Of a stretch of 64,000 nucleotides of DNA, positions 26,558-35,995 are shown piece by piece. The translations under genes were made by a program, and so were the position numbers. The notes beneath the pieces were generated by a model. It saw only the letters and a program-made list of their open reading frames with translations. It was not told the DNA's origin and did no database searches. Position 1 is the stretch's first letter. Each line of letters opens with the position of its first letter. Source of the stretch: Bacillota bacterium (lineage in GTDB: Bacteria; Bacillota_A; Clostridia; Christensenellales; Aristaeellaceae). The stretch covers positions 22,606 through 86,605 of the forward strand of contig JAEZSP010000009.1 of assembly GCA_023421735.1 (NCBI GenBank). Reading direction: 5' to 3'.

Positions 26558-28570
26558 TTGTTTGATTTGCATTCCGAATACAAGCCGACCGGGGATCAGC
26601 CGCAGGCCATTGCGAAACTGACGGAGGGTGTCGAAAAGGGCATGCGCCATCAAGTGCTTCTGGGCGTCACGGGTTCGGGAAAGACGTTCACAATGGCGAA
26701 CATCATCAAAAACCTGAACCGACCGGCACTCGTCATCGCGCACAATAAGACGCTTGCGGCGCAGCTCGCCGCGGAGTTCCGCGAATTCTTTCCCGAAAAC
26801 GCGGTGGGTTATTTCGTTTCCTATTATGACTATTATCAGCCGGAGGCGTACATCCCGTCGACCGATACGTTCATCGAAAAGGATTCTTCCATCAACGACG
26901 AAATCGACCGCATGCGCCACAGCGCGACCATGTGGCTGACCGAGCGGCGCGACGTGGTAATCGTCGCTTCCGTAAGCTGCATCTACGGCCTCGGCAACCC
27001 GGAAGAATACGCCAAGTTGACCGTTTCGCTGCGCGAAGGGCAACGCATCGAACGCGACGACCTTTTAAGACGGCTGGTCGACATCCAGTTTACGCGCAAC
27101 GACTTTGAATTTGAACGCGGATCGTTCCGCGTGCGCGGGGACACGGTGGAGATCATTCCCGCAGCCGAGCAGGAAAAGGCGCTGCGGATCGAGTTTTTTG
27201 GAGACGAAATTGAGCGGATTTCGGAGATCGAAATCGTGAACGGCGCCGTCCTGCGCCACCTCGCGCACGTGATGATCTTCCCCGCCTCGCACTACGCGAC
27301 CTCGCGCGACAAACTGGAAAAATGCATCATGCAGATTGAGGACGATCTGGCGGCGCGTCTGATCGAGTTCCGCGAAAACGATCAACTGTTAGAGGCGCAG
27401 CGGCTGGAACAGCGGACGCATTACGACATCGAGATGCTGCGGGAGATCGGTTATTGTTCCGGCATTGAGAATTATTCGCGGTACTTTGACGGCCGGTCGG
27501 AGGGCGAGGCGCCGTTCACGCTGATGGACTACTTCCCGGATGATTTCCTCCTCTTTATCGACGAGGCGCACGTGACCGTGCCGCAGATTCGGGCGATGTA
27601 CAACGGCGACTATGCGCGCAAGCGCTCTTTGATCGACTATGGCTTCCGCTTGCCCGCCGCCTTCGACAACCGGCCGCTCAAATTTCATGAATTTGAGGAG
27701 AAGGTCCATTCCGCCATCTATGTTTCCGCAACGCCGGGCCCTTACGAGCTCGAGCGGGGCCAACAGGTGGTGGAGCAGATCATCCGCCCGACGGGGCTGA
27801 TCGATCCGGAGATCATCGTCAAGCCCGCAGACGGGCAGGTGGACGATTTGATCGGCGAAATCCGCACCTGTGCGGAGGCCGGGCAGCGGGTACTGGTCAC
27901 GACGCTCACAAAGCGCATGGCGGAGAATCTGACGGGTTATTTGCGCGAGCTGGATGTGAAGGTGGAATACCTCCACTCGGACGTCGAAACGCTTGAACGC
28001 ATTCGGCTGATCCGCTCGCTGCGTATGGGCGAGTACGATGTTCTGGTCGGCATCAATCTCCTGCGCGAAGGACTTGATTTGCCGGAAGTCGCACTGGTTG
28101 CGATTCTAGACGCGGACAAGGAAGGCTTCCTCCGATCAGAAACGAGCCTCATTCAGACCATCGGACGCGCGGCGCGCAATGTGGACGGGCGCGTGATCAT
28201 GTACGCGGATCATCTCACCGACTCCATGCGCCGCGCCATCGATGAGACAAACCGCCGCCGTACGATCCAGCAGGCGTATAATGAGGAGCACCACATCACG
28301 CCGCAGACGGTGCGCTCCGCCATCCGACAGCTCATGGAAATATCGCGCGCACCGAGTGCGGATGCAAATGCAAACATGGACGAGGAAGAGCGGGCGATGG
28401 CCATCGACCGGCTCGAGGAGCAGATGCTCGTCGCCGCCGGGAACCTCGATTTCGAAAAAGCGGCGAAGCTCCGCGATCAGCTGCTCACGTTGCGCGGGGA
28501 ACAACCCATGGCATCCGGCGAACAATCGCGCATGGGGCGCCGGAAGGGCAACAAACGGAGGCGTGCGTAA
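26558..28570 (+). CDS. uvrB: excinuclease ABC subunit B
   Basis: Damage-verifying helicase-like subunit of nucleotide excision repair. 670 residues: Walker [10 protein letters not shown], the beta-hairpin region [17 protein letters not shown], helicase motifs including the DEAH-like FIDEAHVT, motif VI in QTIGRAARN, and the C-terminal UVR domain (ends [14 protein letters not shown]) that contacts UvrC. The start is TTG at 26558, 7 bases after GGGGAGG; a GTG three codons earlier would touch the ribosome binding site, and a longer frame runs into the MATE gene. Probably LexA regulated. Confidence 0.96.
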   Translation: MFDLHSEYKPTGDQPQAIAKLTEGVEKGMRHQVLLGVTGSGKTFTMANIIKNLNRPALVIAHNKTLAAQLAAEFREFFPENAVGYFVSYYDYYQPEAYIPSTDTFIEKDSSINDEIDRMRHSATMWLTERRDVVIVASVSCIYGLGNPEEYAKLTVSLREGQRIERDDLLRRLVDIQFTRNDFEFERGSFRVRGDTVEIIPAAEQEKALRIEFFGDEIERISEIEIVNGAVLRHLAHVMIFPASHYATSRDKLEKCIMQIEDDLAARLIEFRENDQLLEAQRLEQRTHYDIEMLREIGYCSGIENYSRYFDGRSEGEAPFTLMDYFPDDFLLFIDEAHVTVPQIRAMYNGDYARKRSLIDYGFRLPAAFDNRPLKFHEFEEKVHSAIYVSATPGPYELERGQQVVEQIIRPTGLIDPEIIVKPADGQVDDLIGEIRTCAEAGQRVLVTTLTKRMAENLTGYLRELDVKVEYLHSDVETLERIRLIRSLRMGEYDVLVGINLLREGLDLPEVALVAILDADKEGFLRSETSLIQTIGRAARNVDGRVIMYADHLTDSMRRAIDETNRRRTIQQAYNEEHHITPQTVRSAIRQLMEISRAPSADANANMDEEERAMAIDRLEEQMLVAAGNLDFEKAAKLRDQLLTLRGEQPMASGEQSRMGRRKGNKRRRA

Positions 28571-29335
28571 ATGGATTTTGGTATGCCAACGTTGATCGAC
28601 CATGCGGCGCTCGCCCATTCGGTCGCGCTCTGCCGCGATCTTGGTCTTCAGTTTGTCGAGATCAATATGAATCTTCCCATGTATCAGTCGGAAGGGTTGC
28701 CGAAACAGCGCGTTGGAACCGTTTATTTTACGCTCCACCTCGACGAAGCGCTCAATCCCTTCGATTTCAACCCGCAGGTGGCGGAGGCCTACCGCACGAC
28801 GGCGCTTTCGGCGGTGCATGCGGCGCGCGCGGCAGACATGCCCGTCGTCAACATGCACTTCCCCACGGGCGTGTACTTCACGCTCCCGGATCAAAAGGTC
28901 TATCTGTTTGACCGATACTGGGATGCGGTAAAGGGCGGCATCGCACAGTTTCGCGACGAAATGGAGAAAGCGGCGGGCGGCGACGTGTCGATCTGCGTCG
29001 AAAACGCTTCGTTTGGCGGGTTTGGGCATCTCACGGATGCGCTCGACCTCCTGCTTATGTCCCCCGCCTTCTCTTTGACCTACGACTGCGGGCACGATTA
29101 TTCCGGCGGGATGCGCGCACGGCCCTACTATATCGCCCATGCAAGCCGGGTTGGGCATCTGCACCTGCACGACGCGACACAGAGCGCCTGTCATTTGCCG
29201 CTTGGCACCGGGGAAATCGATGTCCCAGCCATCCTCCAAATGGCGCAGGGCAAGCGCGCCGTGCTCGAAACAAAGGACGAACCCGGGCTCAGGGCGTCCG
29301 TCAAATGGCTAACTGAAAGGAACCTCATCGTATGA
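28571..29335 (+). CDS. xylose-isomerase-like TIM barrel protein
   Basis: 254 residues of the sugar phosphate isomerase/epimerase and AP endonuclease 2 superfamily. Candidate metal ligands lie in CVENASFGG (Glu), [11 protein letters not shown] (Asp, His), [10 protein letters not shown] (two His, Asp) and the GTGEID tail motif. The substrate is not known. It abuts uvrB and overlaps uvrA by 4 bases, so it is transcribed with the excision repair genes. A nuclease role like endonuclease IV is possible by fold, but the conserved endonuclease IV motifs were not recognised. Confidence 0.75.
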   Translation: MDFGMPTLIDHAALAHSVALCRDLGLQFVEINMNLPMYQSEGLPKQRVGTVYFTLHLDEALNPFDFNPQVAEAYRTTALSAVHAARAADMPVVNMHFPTGVYFTLPDQKVYLFDRYWDAVKGGIAQFRDEMEKAAGGDVSICVENASFGGFGHLTDALDLLLMSPAFSLTYDCGHDYSGGMRARPYYIAHASRVGHLHLHDATQSACHLPLGTGEIDVPAILQMAQGKRAVLETKDEPGLRASVKWLTERNLIV

Positions 29336-32148
29336 TGAACACAATTGTCATTCAGGGCGCTCGGGTACACAACCTCAAGAACATATCGCTTGAGATTCCG
29401 CGCGACAAGTTGATCGTGTTTACCGGTCTGTCCGGATCGGGCAAATCATCTCTCGCCTTCGACACCATCTATGCCGAGGGGCAGCGTCGCTACGTCGAAT
29501 CACTATCTTCCTATGCGCGCCAGTTTTTGGGCCAGATGGATAAACCGGACGTGGACTACATCGGCGGTCTTTCCCCCGCCATCTCCATCGACCAGAAAAC
29601 GACGTCGAAAAACCCGCGCTCCACGGTCGGTACGGTGACGGAGATTCACGATTACATGCGTCTCCTGTATGCCCGCATCGGCATTCCGCACTGTCCCGTC
29701 TGCGGTCGCGAGATCAAACAGCAAACGGTTGATCAGATCGTCGATCAGATCATGCAGTATCCCGATCGCGCGCGGCTCATTGTTCTTGCGCCCGTGGTAC
29801 GCGCGCGCAAAGGCGAACACGTCAAGATGCTTGAAGACTACCTCAAGCAGGGTTTTGTGCGTGCGCGCGTGGACGGCGAATTTTGCGAGCTCTCGGACCC
29901 ACCGAAGATCAATAAAAACCAAAAGCACACCATCGAAATCGTGGTCGACCGACTCATCATACGGGAGGGCATCGAATCGCGGCTCACGGACTCGCTCGAA
30001 ACAGCGATGAAACTTTCGGGCGGGCTGGTGATTGCGAGTGTGCAGGACGGAGAGGATACGCTCTTCTCCCAGAACTACGCATGCCCGGATTGTAACATTT
30101 CCATCGAGGAACTGACCCCGCGCATGTTTTCGTTCAACAATCCCTACGGCGCATGCCCAACCTGCACGGGTCTTGGCATCCTGCTCAAGATCGACCCGAA
30201 TATCGTGATCCCCGACCGCTCCAAGTCGCTGGCGGAAGGCGCGATCCGGGTTACCGGCTGGAACAGCGGCGAAGCGGACACCATTGCGCAGTCGTACATG
30301 CAGGCGCTTGCGGACAAATATGGATTCTCGATCGATACGCCCATCTCGGATTTGAGCGACGAGGTGGTCGACAAGATTCTCTACGGCACAAACGGCGAAA
30401 AGCTGAAAATCGAATACGAACGAAACGGTTCTACGGGCACGTACACCGCGCCGTTTGAAGGCATCGTCACGAACCTCGAAAGGCGGTACCGCGAGACGAG
30501 CTCCGAGAGCATGAAGCAGCTCTATGAAAGCTACATGTCCCACGCGGCATGCCCCACCTGCGGCGGACAACGCCTCAAGCGGGAGGCGCTTGCGGTCACG
30601 GTGGGCGGAAAATCCATCGCAGATGTGAGCGACATGTCCATCGTCGGCGCGCGCACATTCGTGGGTTCCTTGACGCTCACGGAGAAAGAAGAGCTGATCG
30701 GACACCAGATTCTGAAGGAAATCGATGCGCGTCTCGGGTTTTTGGAGAACGTGGGGCTCAATTATCTCACGCTTTCCCGAAGCGCAGGCACATTATCGGG
30801 TGGCGAAGCGCAGCGCATACGGCTCGCGACGCAGATCGGCTCGTCTCTGGTGGGCGTTTTGTACATTCTCGACGAGCCCTCCATCGGGCTTCATCAGCGG
30901 GACAACGAAAAATTGCTCCACACGCTCAAAAACCTGCGCGATCTGGGGAACACGCTGATCGTGGTGGAGCACGACGAAGACACCATGCGCATGGCGGATT
31001 ACATTGTGGACGTCGGCCCTGGCGCGGGCATCCACGGCGGGCATATCGTCGCCATGGGCACGCCTGCGGAGATCATGGCAAACGAGAATTCGGTGACGGG
31101 GCTCTACCTTTCCGGCAAGCGCAAGGTGCCGCTGCCTAGCGCCCGGCGCACACCAACCGGTTGGCTCACCGTCAAAAACGCCCGCGCGAACAACCTCAAG
31201 GGGATCGACGTCAAAATCCCGCTCGGGGTCATCACGTGCGTGACGGGCGTATCCGGCAGCGGCAAGTCGTCGCTCGTCAACGAGATTATGTTTAAGGCGC
31301 TATCGCGCGACCTGAACCGCTCGCGCCAGCGTCCCGGCCCGCACGACGGAATCGAGGGCATCGAGCAGCTCGACAAGATCATCGCCATCGATCAATCGCC
31401 CATCGGCCGGACGCCGCGCTCGAACCCCGCAACCTACACGGGCGTCTTCGATGCGATCCGCGACGTGTTCGCATCGACGCCTGATGCAAAGGCGCGCGGG
31501 TATAAGTCCAGCCGTTTCTCCTTCAACGTCAAGGGCGGGCGCTGCGAGGCATGCTCGGGCGACGGCATCACAAAGATTGAGATGCACTTCCTTTCGGACG
31601 TGTATGTGCCGTGCGACGTGTGTCACGGACGGCGTTACAACCGCGAAACGCTCGAGGTGCGTTACAAGGGAAAAAACATCTATGACGTGCTCGAGATGAC
31701 GGTCGACGAGGCACTCGAATTTTTCGCGCCGCTTCCGCGCATCGCAAACTTCATTCAGACCATGCAGGACGTGGGACTCGGGTATGTGAAGCTGGGACAG
31801 CCTTCGACAGAGCTTTCGGGCGGCGAAGCGCAACGCATCAAACTGGCCTCGGAACTCGCCCGGCGCTCGACAGGGCGCACGATTTACGTGCTGGACGAGC
31901 CGACGACGGGGCTGCACATCGCGGACGTGGAACGGCTCAACCAGGTGCTCGAAAAGCTCGCGGATCAGGGAAATACGCTGATCATCATCGAGCACAACCT
32001 CGACGTGATCAAAATCGCCGATCATATCGTCGATCTGGGGCCGGAGGGCGGTCTGGGCGGCGGAACGATCGTCGCAGAGGGCACGCCCGAGGAGATTGCA
32101 AACTGCGCATCCAGCTATACGGGCAGCTTCCTCAAGCCGCTGCTGTGA
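29332..32148 (+). CDS. uvrA: excinuclease ABC subunit A
   Basis: DNA-damage sensor ATPase. 938 residues with two ABC modules: Walker [10 protein letters not shown] and GVSGSGKSS, signatures [14 protein letters not shown] and [14 protein letters not shown], the N-terminal zinc site [11 protein letters not shown], and the C-terminal zinc module CEACSGDG with [10 protein letters not shown]. Full length. Its ATG overlaps the preceding stop, and its TGA overlaps the GTG of the next gene. Confidence 0.97.
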   Translation: MMNTIVIQGARVHNLKNISLEIPRDKLIVFTGLSGSGKSSLAFDTIYAEGQRRYVESLSSYARQFLGQMDKPDVDYIGGLSPAISIDQKTTSKNPRSTVGTVTEIHDYMRLLYARIGIPHCPVCGREIKQQTVDQIVDQIMQYPDRARLIVLAPVVRARKGEHVKMLEDYLKQGFVRARVDGEFCELSDPPKINKNQKHTIEIVVDRLIIREGIESRLTDSLETAMKLSGGLVIASVQDGEDTLFSQNYACPDCNISIEELTPRMFSFNNPYGACPTCTGLGILLKIDPNIVIPDRSKSLAEGAIRVTGWNSGEADTIAQSYMQALADKYGFSIDTPISDLSDEVVDKILYGTNGEKLKIEYERNGSTGTYTAPFEGIVTNLERRYRETSSESMKQLYESYMSHAACPTCGGQRLKREALAVTVGGKSIADVSDMSIVGARTFVGSLTLTEKEELIGHQILKEIDARLGFLENVGLNYLTLSRSAGTLSGGEAQRIRLATQIGSSLVGVLYILDEPSIGLHQRDNEKLLHTLKNLRDLGNTLIVVEHDEDTMRMADYIVDVGPGAGIHGGHIVAMGTPAEIMANENSVTGLYLSGKRKVPLPSARRTPTGWLTVKNARANNLKGIDVKIPLGVITCVTGVSGSGKSSLVNEIMFKALSRDLNRSRQRPGPHDGIEGIEQLDKIIAIDQSPIGRTPRSNPATYTGVFDAIRDVFASTPDAKARGYKSSRFSFNVKGGRCEACSGDGITKIEMHFLSDVYVPCDVCHGRRYNRETLEVRYKGKNIYDVLEMTVDEALEFFAPLPRIANFIQTMQDVGLGYVKLGQPSTELSGGEAQRIKLASELARRSTGRTIYVLDEPTTGLHIADVERLNQVLEKLADQGNTLIIIEHNLDVIKIADHIVDLGPEGGLGGGTIVAEGTPEEIANCASSYTGSFLKPLL

Positions 32149-32768
32149 AAAAGACATTCACCTTCGCGCACCCGATTCTGTGCGGGATGCTCCTTCTCTT
32201 GGCGTTCATTGGATTCGGCACGTTTCTACTCCTGATCATTCCGATGGTGCCCGGCACAGAGCGTGGACATTTTCTGCTCTACGGGATCCTATCCGCACCG
32301 GGGTGCGTCGGCGCGCTCGCTCTCATATGGCGGATCGCCGCTTCGCCGCACTCAGGTCGCTACATCGCGGGCGTGATGGCCGTTTCCGCCGTTCTGCTTC
32401 TCGCGGCGGTTGGGCTCCGTCAATTGTACGAATTCAAGTACGACAGGGTGCCGGTCGAAATCCCGGCTTCCAACGTGGTGAGCGTACAGTTCGATTACCA
32501 CGACGTTTACGCCTATCGCGGGTTAAATACGCTGTACGGTCATCCGCATGCTTGGCTGACTATCGGGGGAAAAACCGTCCAGAAAGGTCAGGTTACCGAT
32601 ATTCCGCTCAATGCAACCATCCAGGTGAAAGGTACGCTGACGTTTGCCCTGCGCGGCACGCGATACACCCCGTCAAGCTTCGCGCTTCTTTCTTTTACGG
32701 CAGACAGCGTGCGCGAGACCCATTCATTCTCAATCAAATGTGAGACGGACAGCCCGGTCACCGGATAG
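32145..32768 (+). pseudogene. membrane protein, paralogue of 33018-33755, likely cut by a premature TAG
   Basis: 207 residues with three hydrophobic helices (about 8-38, 43-62, 73-92) and an extracytoplasmic domain starting at VPVEIPASNVVSVQFDYHDVY. That domain aligns with the protein at 33018 (NIPSSGMVAVRFSYDEMYY). In the same frame after TAG (32766-32768) the sequence encodes ITTRPYKDFWSVIFY, matching the C-terminal end of the paralogue (VTAQYAPEFWDVIRY), and the frame stays open to TGA ending at 32908. So the last strand is probably lost by a nonsense mutation. GTG start overlaps uvrA (GTGA). Whether the truncated protein works is unknown. Confidence 0.6.
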
Positions 32769-32958
32769 ATTGAGATCACGACGCGTCCGTACAAAGACTT
32801 CTGGAGTGTCATTTTTTATTCGCGTAAGACTCCCCACAAATCCCGCATGCATACGAAACCAGTTTCGTCAAAGCGTGCGGCATTTTCAACTCGCAATCGG
32901 GATCTTTGAGACAAGCTTTGCCGGCGCGTGGAGAGAGATAGAAGCCCTCTCTTTTCGC

Positions 32959-32987
32959 TTGACAATCATTGCCGCAGCATGTAGGAT
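32959..32987 (+). promoter_or_regulatory. Promoter of the zinc-ribbon membrane protein
   Basis: TTGACA (32959-32964), 17-base spacer, TAGGAT (32982-32987). 30 bases before the ATG at 33018. Confidence 0.65.
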
Positions 32988-33017
32988 AAATGTACGGCAA
33001 ACGAGGGAGGAACGTGC

Positions 33018-33755
33018 ATGAATTGTACGCGATGCGGACGGCCGGTAGACGAGGGAACTGTTCTCTGCCCCTTCTGCGGAAAAACGGTGTCGAATGCCCC
33101 GACCGCTCAGGCGGAATGGACGGCACGCAGAGTCATCTTTCCGGTGGGCATGATCCTGTTTCTCTTCTTCTCGTTTGATCTTATCCCCGGCACGATGGAA
33201 GGCGCGTACGCTTATTTCGCAATTTTCGCATCCGCGATTGTACTCCTGTCCGGCGCGCTTTGGTTTTTCCTGAAAAACAGGCACACCAAAAAGGCGGTCG
33301 CGGTGCTGTGGCTGGTTCCGCTGATCCTGCTCCTGTCCACGGTAAGTCTGCGAGTCGTCTATTATGCGAAATATCAGGAAGTTGCGGCAAACATCCCTTC
33401 GTCCGGCATGGTTGCGGTGCGTTTTTCATACGACGAGATGTATTACAGCGATGTAGGCGGGGAATTAATCACAAACGATGAAGCGTGGATCTCCGTCGAG
33501 GGGAAGCGGCTTGCCAACAACGGTATTGCACGCATCGAGCTATTTAAGTCAATTGCCGTAAGCGGCTCGTCCGAGTTCAATGCCAACGTCAATCGCTACA
33601 CTTCAAATGGAAGTGTGAATGTCGTTCTGACTCCGAGTTTATTAAAACAAGGACGGACGTTTGAATTTTGGAGCGAAACCGACACAGGCCAGGCCTGTAA
33701 ATTCAACGTCACGGCGCAATACGCGCCCGAATTCTGGGACGTGATCCGGTACTGA
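33018..33755 (+). CDS. zinc-ribbon membrane protein
   Basis: 245 residues. It opens with a zinc ribbon, MNCTRCGRPVDEG then CPFCGKTV (CxxC at 3-6 and 17-20), followed by three membrane helices (about 38-58, 62-85, 93-112) and a beta-rich extracytoplasmic domain (about 118-245) shared with 32145-32768. Function unknown; zinc-ribbon plus membrane plus outer domain proteins are common in Clostridia. ATG lies 7 bases after GGGAGG. It has its own promoter, unlike its paralogue. Confidence 0.75.
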   Translation: MNCTRCGRPVDEGTVLCPFCGKTVSNAPTAQAEWTARRVIFPVGMILFLFFSFDLIPGTMEGAYAYFAIFASAIVLLSGALWFFLKNRHTKKAVAVLWLVPLILLLSTVSLRVVYYAKYQEVAANIPSSGMVAVRFSYDEMYYSDVGGELITNDEAWISVEGKRLANNGIARIELFKSIAVSGSSEFNANVNRYTSNGSVNVVLTPSLLKQGRTFEFWSETDTGQACKFNVTAQYAPEFWDVIRY

Positions 33756-33828
33756 CGCGACGGCGTTCCATTCTCAGACATGCGCTTGCGTGAATTACAA
33801 TGAGAAACGGAGCTTGGAGGGACATCAA

Positions 33829-35232
33829 ATGAACGAGAAGTACGAAAATGATCTGATCCGGCTTTCCGACTGGGCGTGGGAACATCCCGAGCCGGGATTC
33901 CGGGAAATTGAAAGCAGCAAGTCGCAGGTGAAATACCTGCGCGCGCAGGGCTTTGACGTGGTGGAAAACGCCGTAGATACCGTTACGGGCTATGTCGCAA
34001 CGTGGGGCAAGGGTGAGCCCGTCATCGCGTTTCTCGCGGAATTTGACGCGCTTTATGGGCTCTCACAGGAGGCGGATGTCGCGGAGGTACGCGCGGTGGA
34101 AGGACGCGACATGGGTCAGGGCTGCGGCCATCACCTGCTCGGCGTCGGCGCGATCGCGGCCGGTCTTCTGTATCGGGATACCCTCGAGGCGCGCGGTTGT
34201 GCCGGCACGGTAAAGATCTTTGGCTGTCCGGGCGAGGAGTCCGGCTCCGGCAAGGCATACCTCGCACGCGATGGCTTCTTTGATGATTGCGATGTAGCAC
34301 TGACATGGCACCCCTCGCAGTTTAACATGATTTCAACCGGTTCGAGCCAAAGTTGCATTCAGTGCTACTTCCGCTTCCACGGCGTCTCCTCGCACGCTGC
34401 GGGCGCACCGCACTTGGGCAGAAGCGCACTGGACGCCTGTGAACTCATGAATATTGGCGTCAACTACATGCGCGAGCACATGGAGGACACCGACCGCGTG
34501 CATTACGCCTATGCGGACGTGGGCAGCAAGTCACCCAACGTCGTGCAGGCGGACGCGGAAATGCGCTATTTTGTGCGTTCGACGACGAACCCGAAGTGCC
34601 TTGCGCTCTATGAGCGCGTGAAGGACATTGCGCGCGGCGCGGCGCTCATGACCGGGACGACGCTCGAAATCCGGTTCGACGAAGGGCTGAGCAATGTCGT
34701 TCCCAACTTCGAACTCGAGGACGTCTATGACGAAGCGTTCCGTGCGCTGGGCGTGCCGACATACACGGCCGAAGAGCGCGCGTATGCGGCGAAATTCAAG
34801 GAAACAAGCGACATCGGCGAGCTTTTGACAATCATCCCGGCCGAGGTAAAGAACAAGCGTGCACTCAAGGAAAACATCGTCGAATCCGCGCTGTGCGACT
34901 TCTACGTCGAGACGATTCACGACGACCGCTGCTCGATGGGCTCGACGGACGTGGGCGACGTGAGTTGGGTCATTCCGACCGCACAGATTAACGTAAACTG
35001 CTTCTCCTATGGCGCGGGCTCGCACTCATGGCAATGGGTTGCGGAAGGCAAGTCTTCGATCGCCCATAAAGGCATGCTGCAGGCGGGGAAACTCATGGCG
35101 CGCGCCGCAGAAATGCTGCTCGACGATCCGGCCCGGATCGAAAAGGCGCGTGCCGAGTTCGAAAAGAGGCTGGACGGCGATCAATATCGCTGCCTCATCC
35201 CGGACGACGTCAAACCGCACTATTTTTCCTGA
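33829..35232 (+). CDS. M20 family metallopeptidase, AbgB-like
   Basis: 467-residue M20D-type hydrolase resembling the p-aminobenzoyl-glutamate hydrolase B subunit. Seen are GYVATWGKGEPVIAFLAEFDAL, the metal-binding GQGCGHHLLG, the catalytic Glu-Glu in CPGEESGSGK, HPSQFN, and the C-terminal SWVIPTAQINVNCF. Splits amide bonds of N-acyl amino acids or p-aminobenzoyl-glutamate; exact substrate unknown. Start set after TTGGAGGG; a frame 13 codons longer is open. It may release p-aminobenzoate for folate salvage, but no abgT or abgA is adjacent. Confidence 0.85.
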   Translation: MNEKYENDLIRLSDWAWEHPEPGFREIESSKSQVKYLRAQGFDVVENAVDTVTGYVATWGKGEPVIAFLAEFDALYGLSQEADVAEVRAVEGRDMGQGCGHHLLGVGAIAAGLLYRDTLEARGCAGTVKIFGCPGEESGSGKAYLARDGFFDDCDVALTWHPSQFNMISTGSSQSCIQCYFRFHGVSSHAAGAPHLGRSALDACELMNIGVNYMREHMEDTDRVHYAYADVGSKSPNVVQADAEMRYFVRSTTNPKCLALYERVKDIARGAALMTGTTLEIRFDEGLSNVVPNFELEDVYDEAFRALGVPTYTAEERAYAAKFKETSDIGELLTIIPAEVKNKRALKENIVESALCDFYVETIHDDRCSMGSTDVGDVSWVIPTAQINVNCFSYGAGSHSWQWVAEGKSSIAHKGMLQAGKLMARAAEMLLDDPARIEKARAEFEKRLDGDQYRCLIPDDVKPHYFS

Positions 35233-35380
35233 CATCTGAACGACAGATGAAGCCGCAGCGCAGGCGTAGCAGTCAGAGGCGGACTTTCCGCCTATGTCAA
35301 ACGGAGAGCGACAAAACCAGGGACGAAAGGGGTCGCCGAAAACGCGGTTCTGTCGTGGATGAAGTACTAGAACGCACGCA
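35233..35380. other. Intergenic stretch with small hairpins
   Basis: Between convergent genes. Contains CATCTG/CAGATG (35234-35250) and AGGCGGA/TCCGCCT (35277-35294) stems without T runs. No gene seen. Confidence 0.4.
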
Positions 35381-35407
35381 AAAGCCCGCCGGATCCGGCG
35401 GGCTTTG
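35381..35407. terminator. Bidirectional terminator
   Basis: Perfect 26-base palindrome, arms AAAGCCCGCC (35381-35390) and GGCGGGCTTT (35397-35406) around GGATCC. Serves mntP on the minus strand. Confidence 0.75.
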
Positions 35408-35411
35408 TCGC

Positions 35412-35990
35412 TTAAAACGGGAAAACCCCCAGACCTTCAAGCAGGATCTTGAGTCCGACGAGAATGAGCACCACACCGCCCACGATCTGCGCCTTGGCGC
35501 GGAACCGCGAGCCAAACAGATTCCCGATCGCGACGCCCCCAAAGGAGATGCAGAATGTCGTCAAGCCGATGATGAGCGCGGAGGGCACGATGCGCACCGT
35601 AGAATCGAGGCCAAACGTCACCCCGACAGCCAGCGCGTCGATGGACGTCGCTATCGCCATCACCGTGAGCGTTTTGAAGCTCATATCGACAACCGGACAG
35701 GCGTCGCCATCCTCTTCTTCTTTGATCGCGTCATAAATCATCTTACCGCCGATGATCGCGAGCAATCCAAAGGCAATGTAATGATCGATCGAGTCCATAT
35801 AACTTTCAAAAAACCGCCCGAGCCACCAACCGATGGCGGGCATCAGCGCCTGAAAGCCGCCGAAAAACAGCGAAATAATCGTCGCCTGTCTGATGTCGAT
35901 CTTTCGCATGCGCAGACCCGCGCAAATCGCCACCGCGAACGCGTCCATCGAGAGCGAAACGCCGATCAGGAAAATTTCAATATAGCCCAT
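35412..35990 (-). CDS. mntP: manganese efflux pump MntP
   Basis: Six-helix Mn(II) exporter. The 192-residue protein has the two repeated half motifs, SLSMDAFAVAICAG and TSIDALAVGVTFG, with the metal-binding Asp residues. The start was chosen at ATG 35990, 8 bases after GGAG; upstream in-frame ATG and GTG codons sit on top of that site. It overlaps the end of the Tet(M)-like gene upstream region by none to 10 bases depending on start. No yybP-ykoY Mn riboswitch was seen because the gene follows directly in an operon. Confidence 0.92.
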   Translation of the reverse strand: MGYIEIFLIGVSLSMDAFAVAICAGLRMRKIDIRQATIISLFFGGFQALMPAIGWWLGRFFESYMDSIDHYIAFGLLAIIGGKMIYDAIKEEEDGDACPVVDMSFKTLTVMAIATSIDALAVGVTFGLDSTVRIVPSALIIGLTTFCISFGGVAIGNLFGSRFRAKAQIVGGVVLILVGLKILLEGLGVFPF

Positions 35991-35995
35991 TCGCA

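Noticed and set aside
32766..32768. Reassignment of TAG as an amino acid (for example pyrrolysine)
   Set aside because: TAG ends several intact genes here and no recoding gene is visible; a nonsense mutation is simpler.
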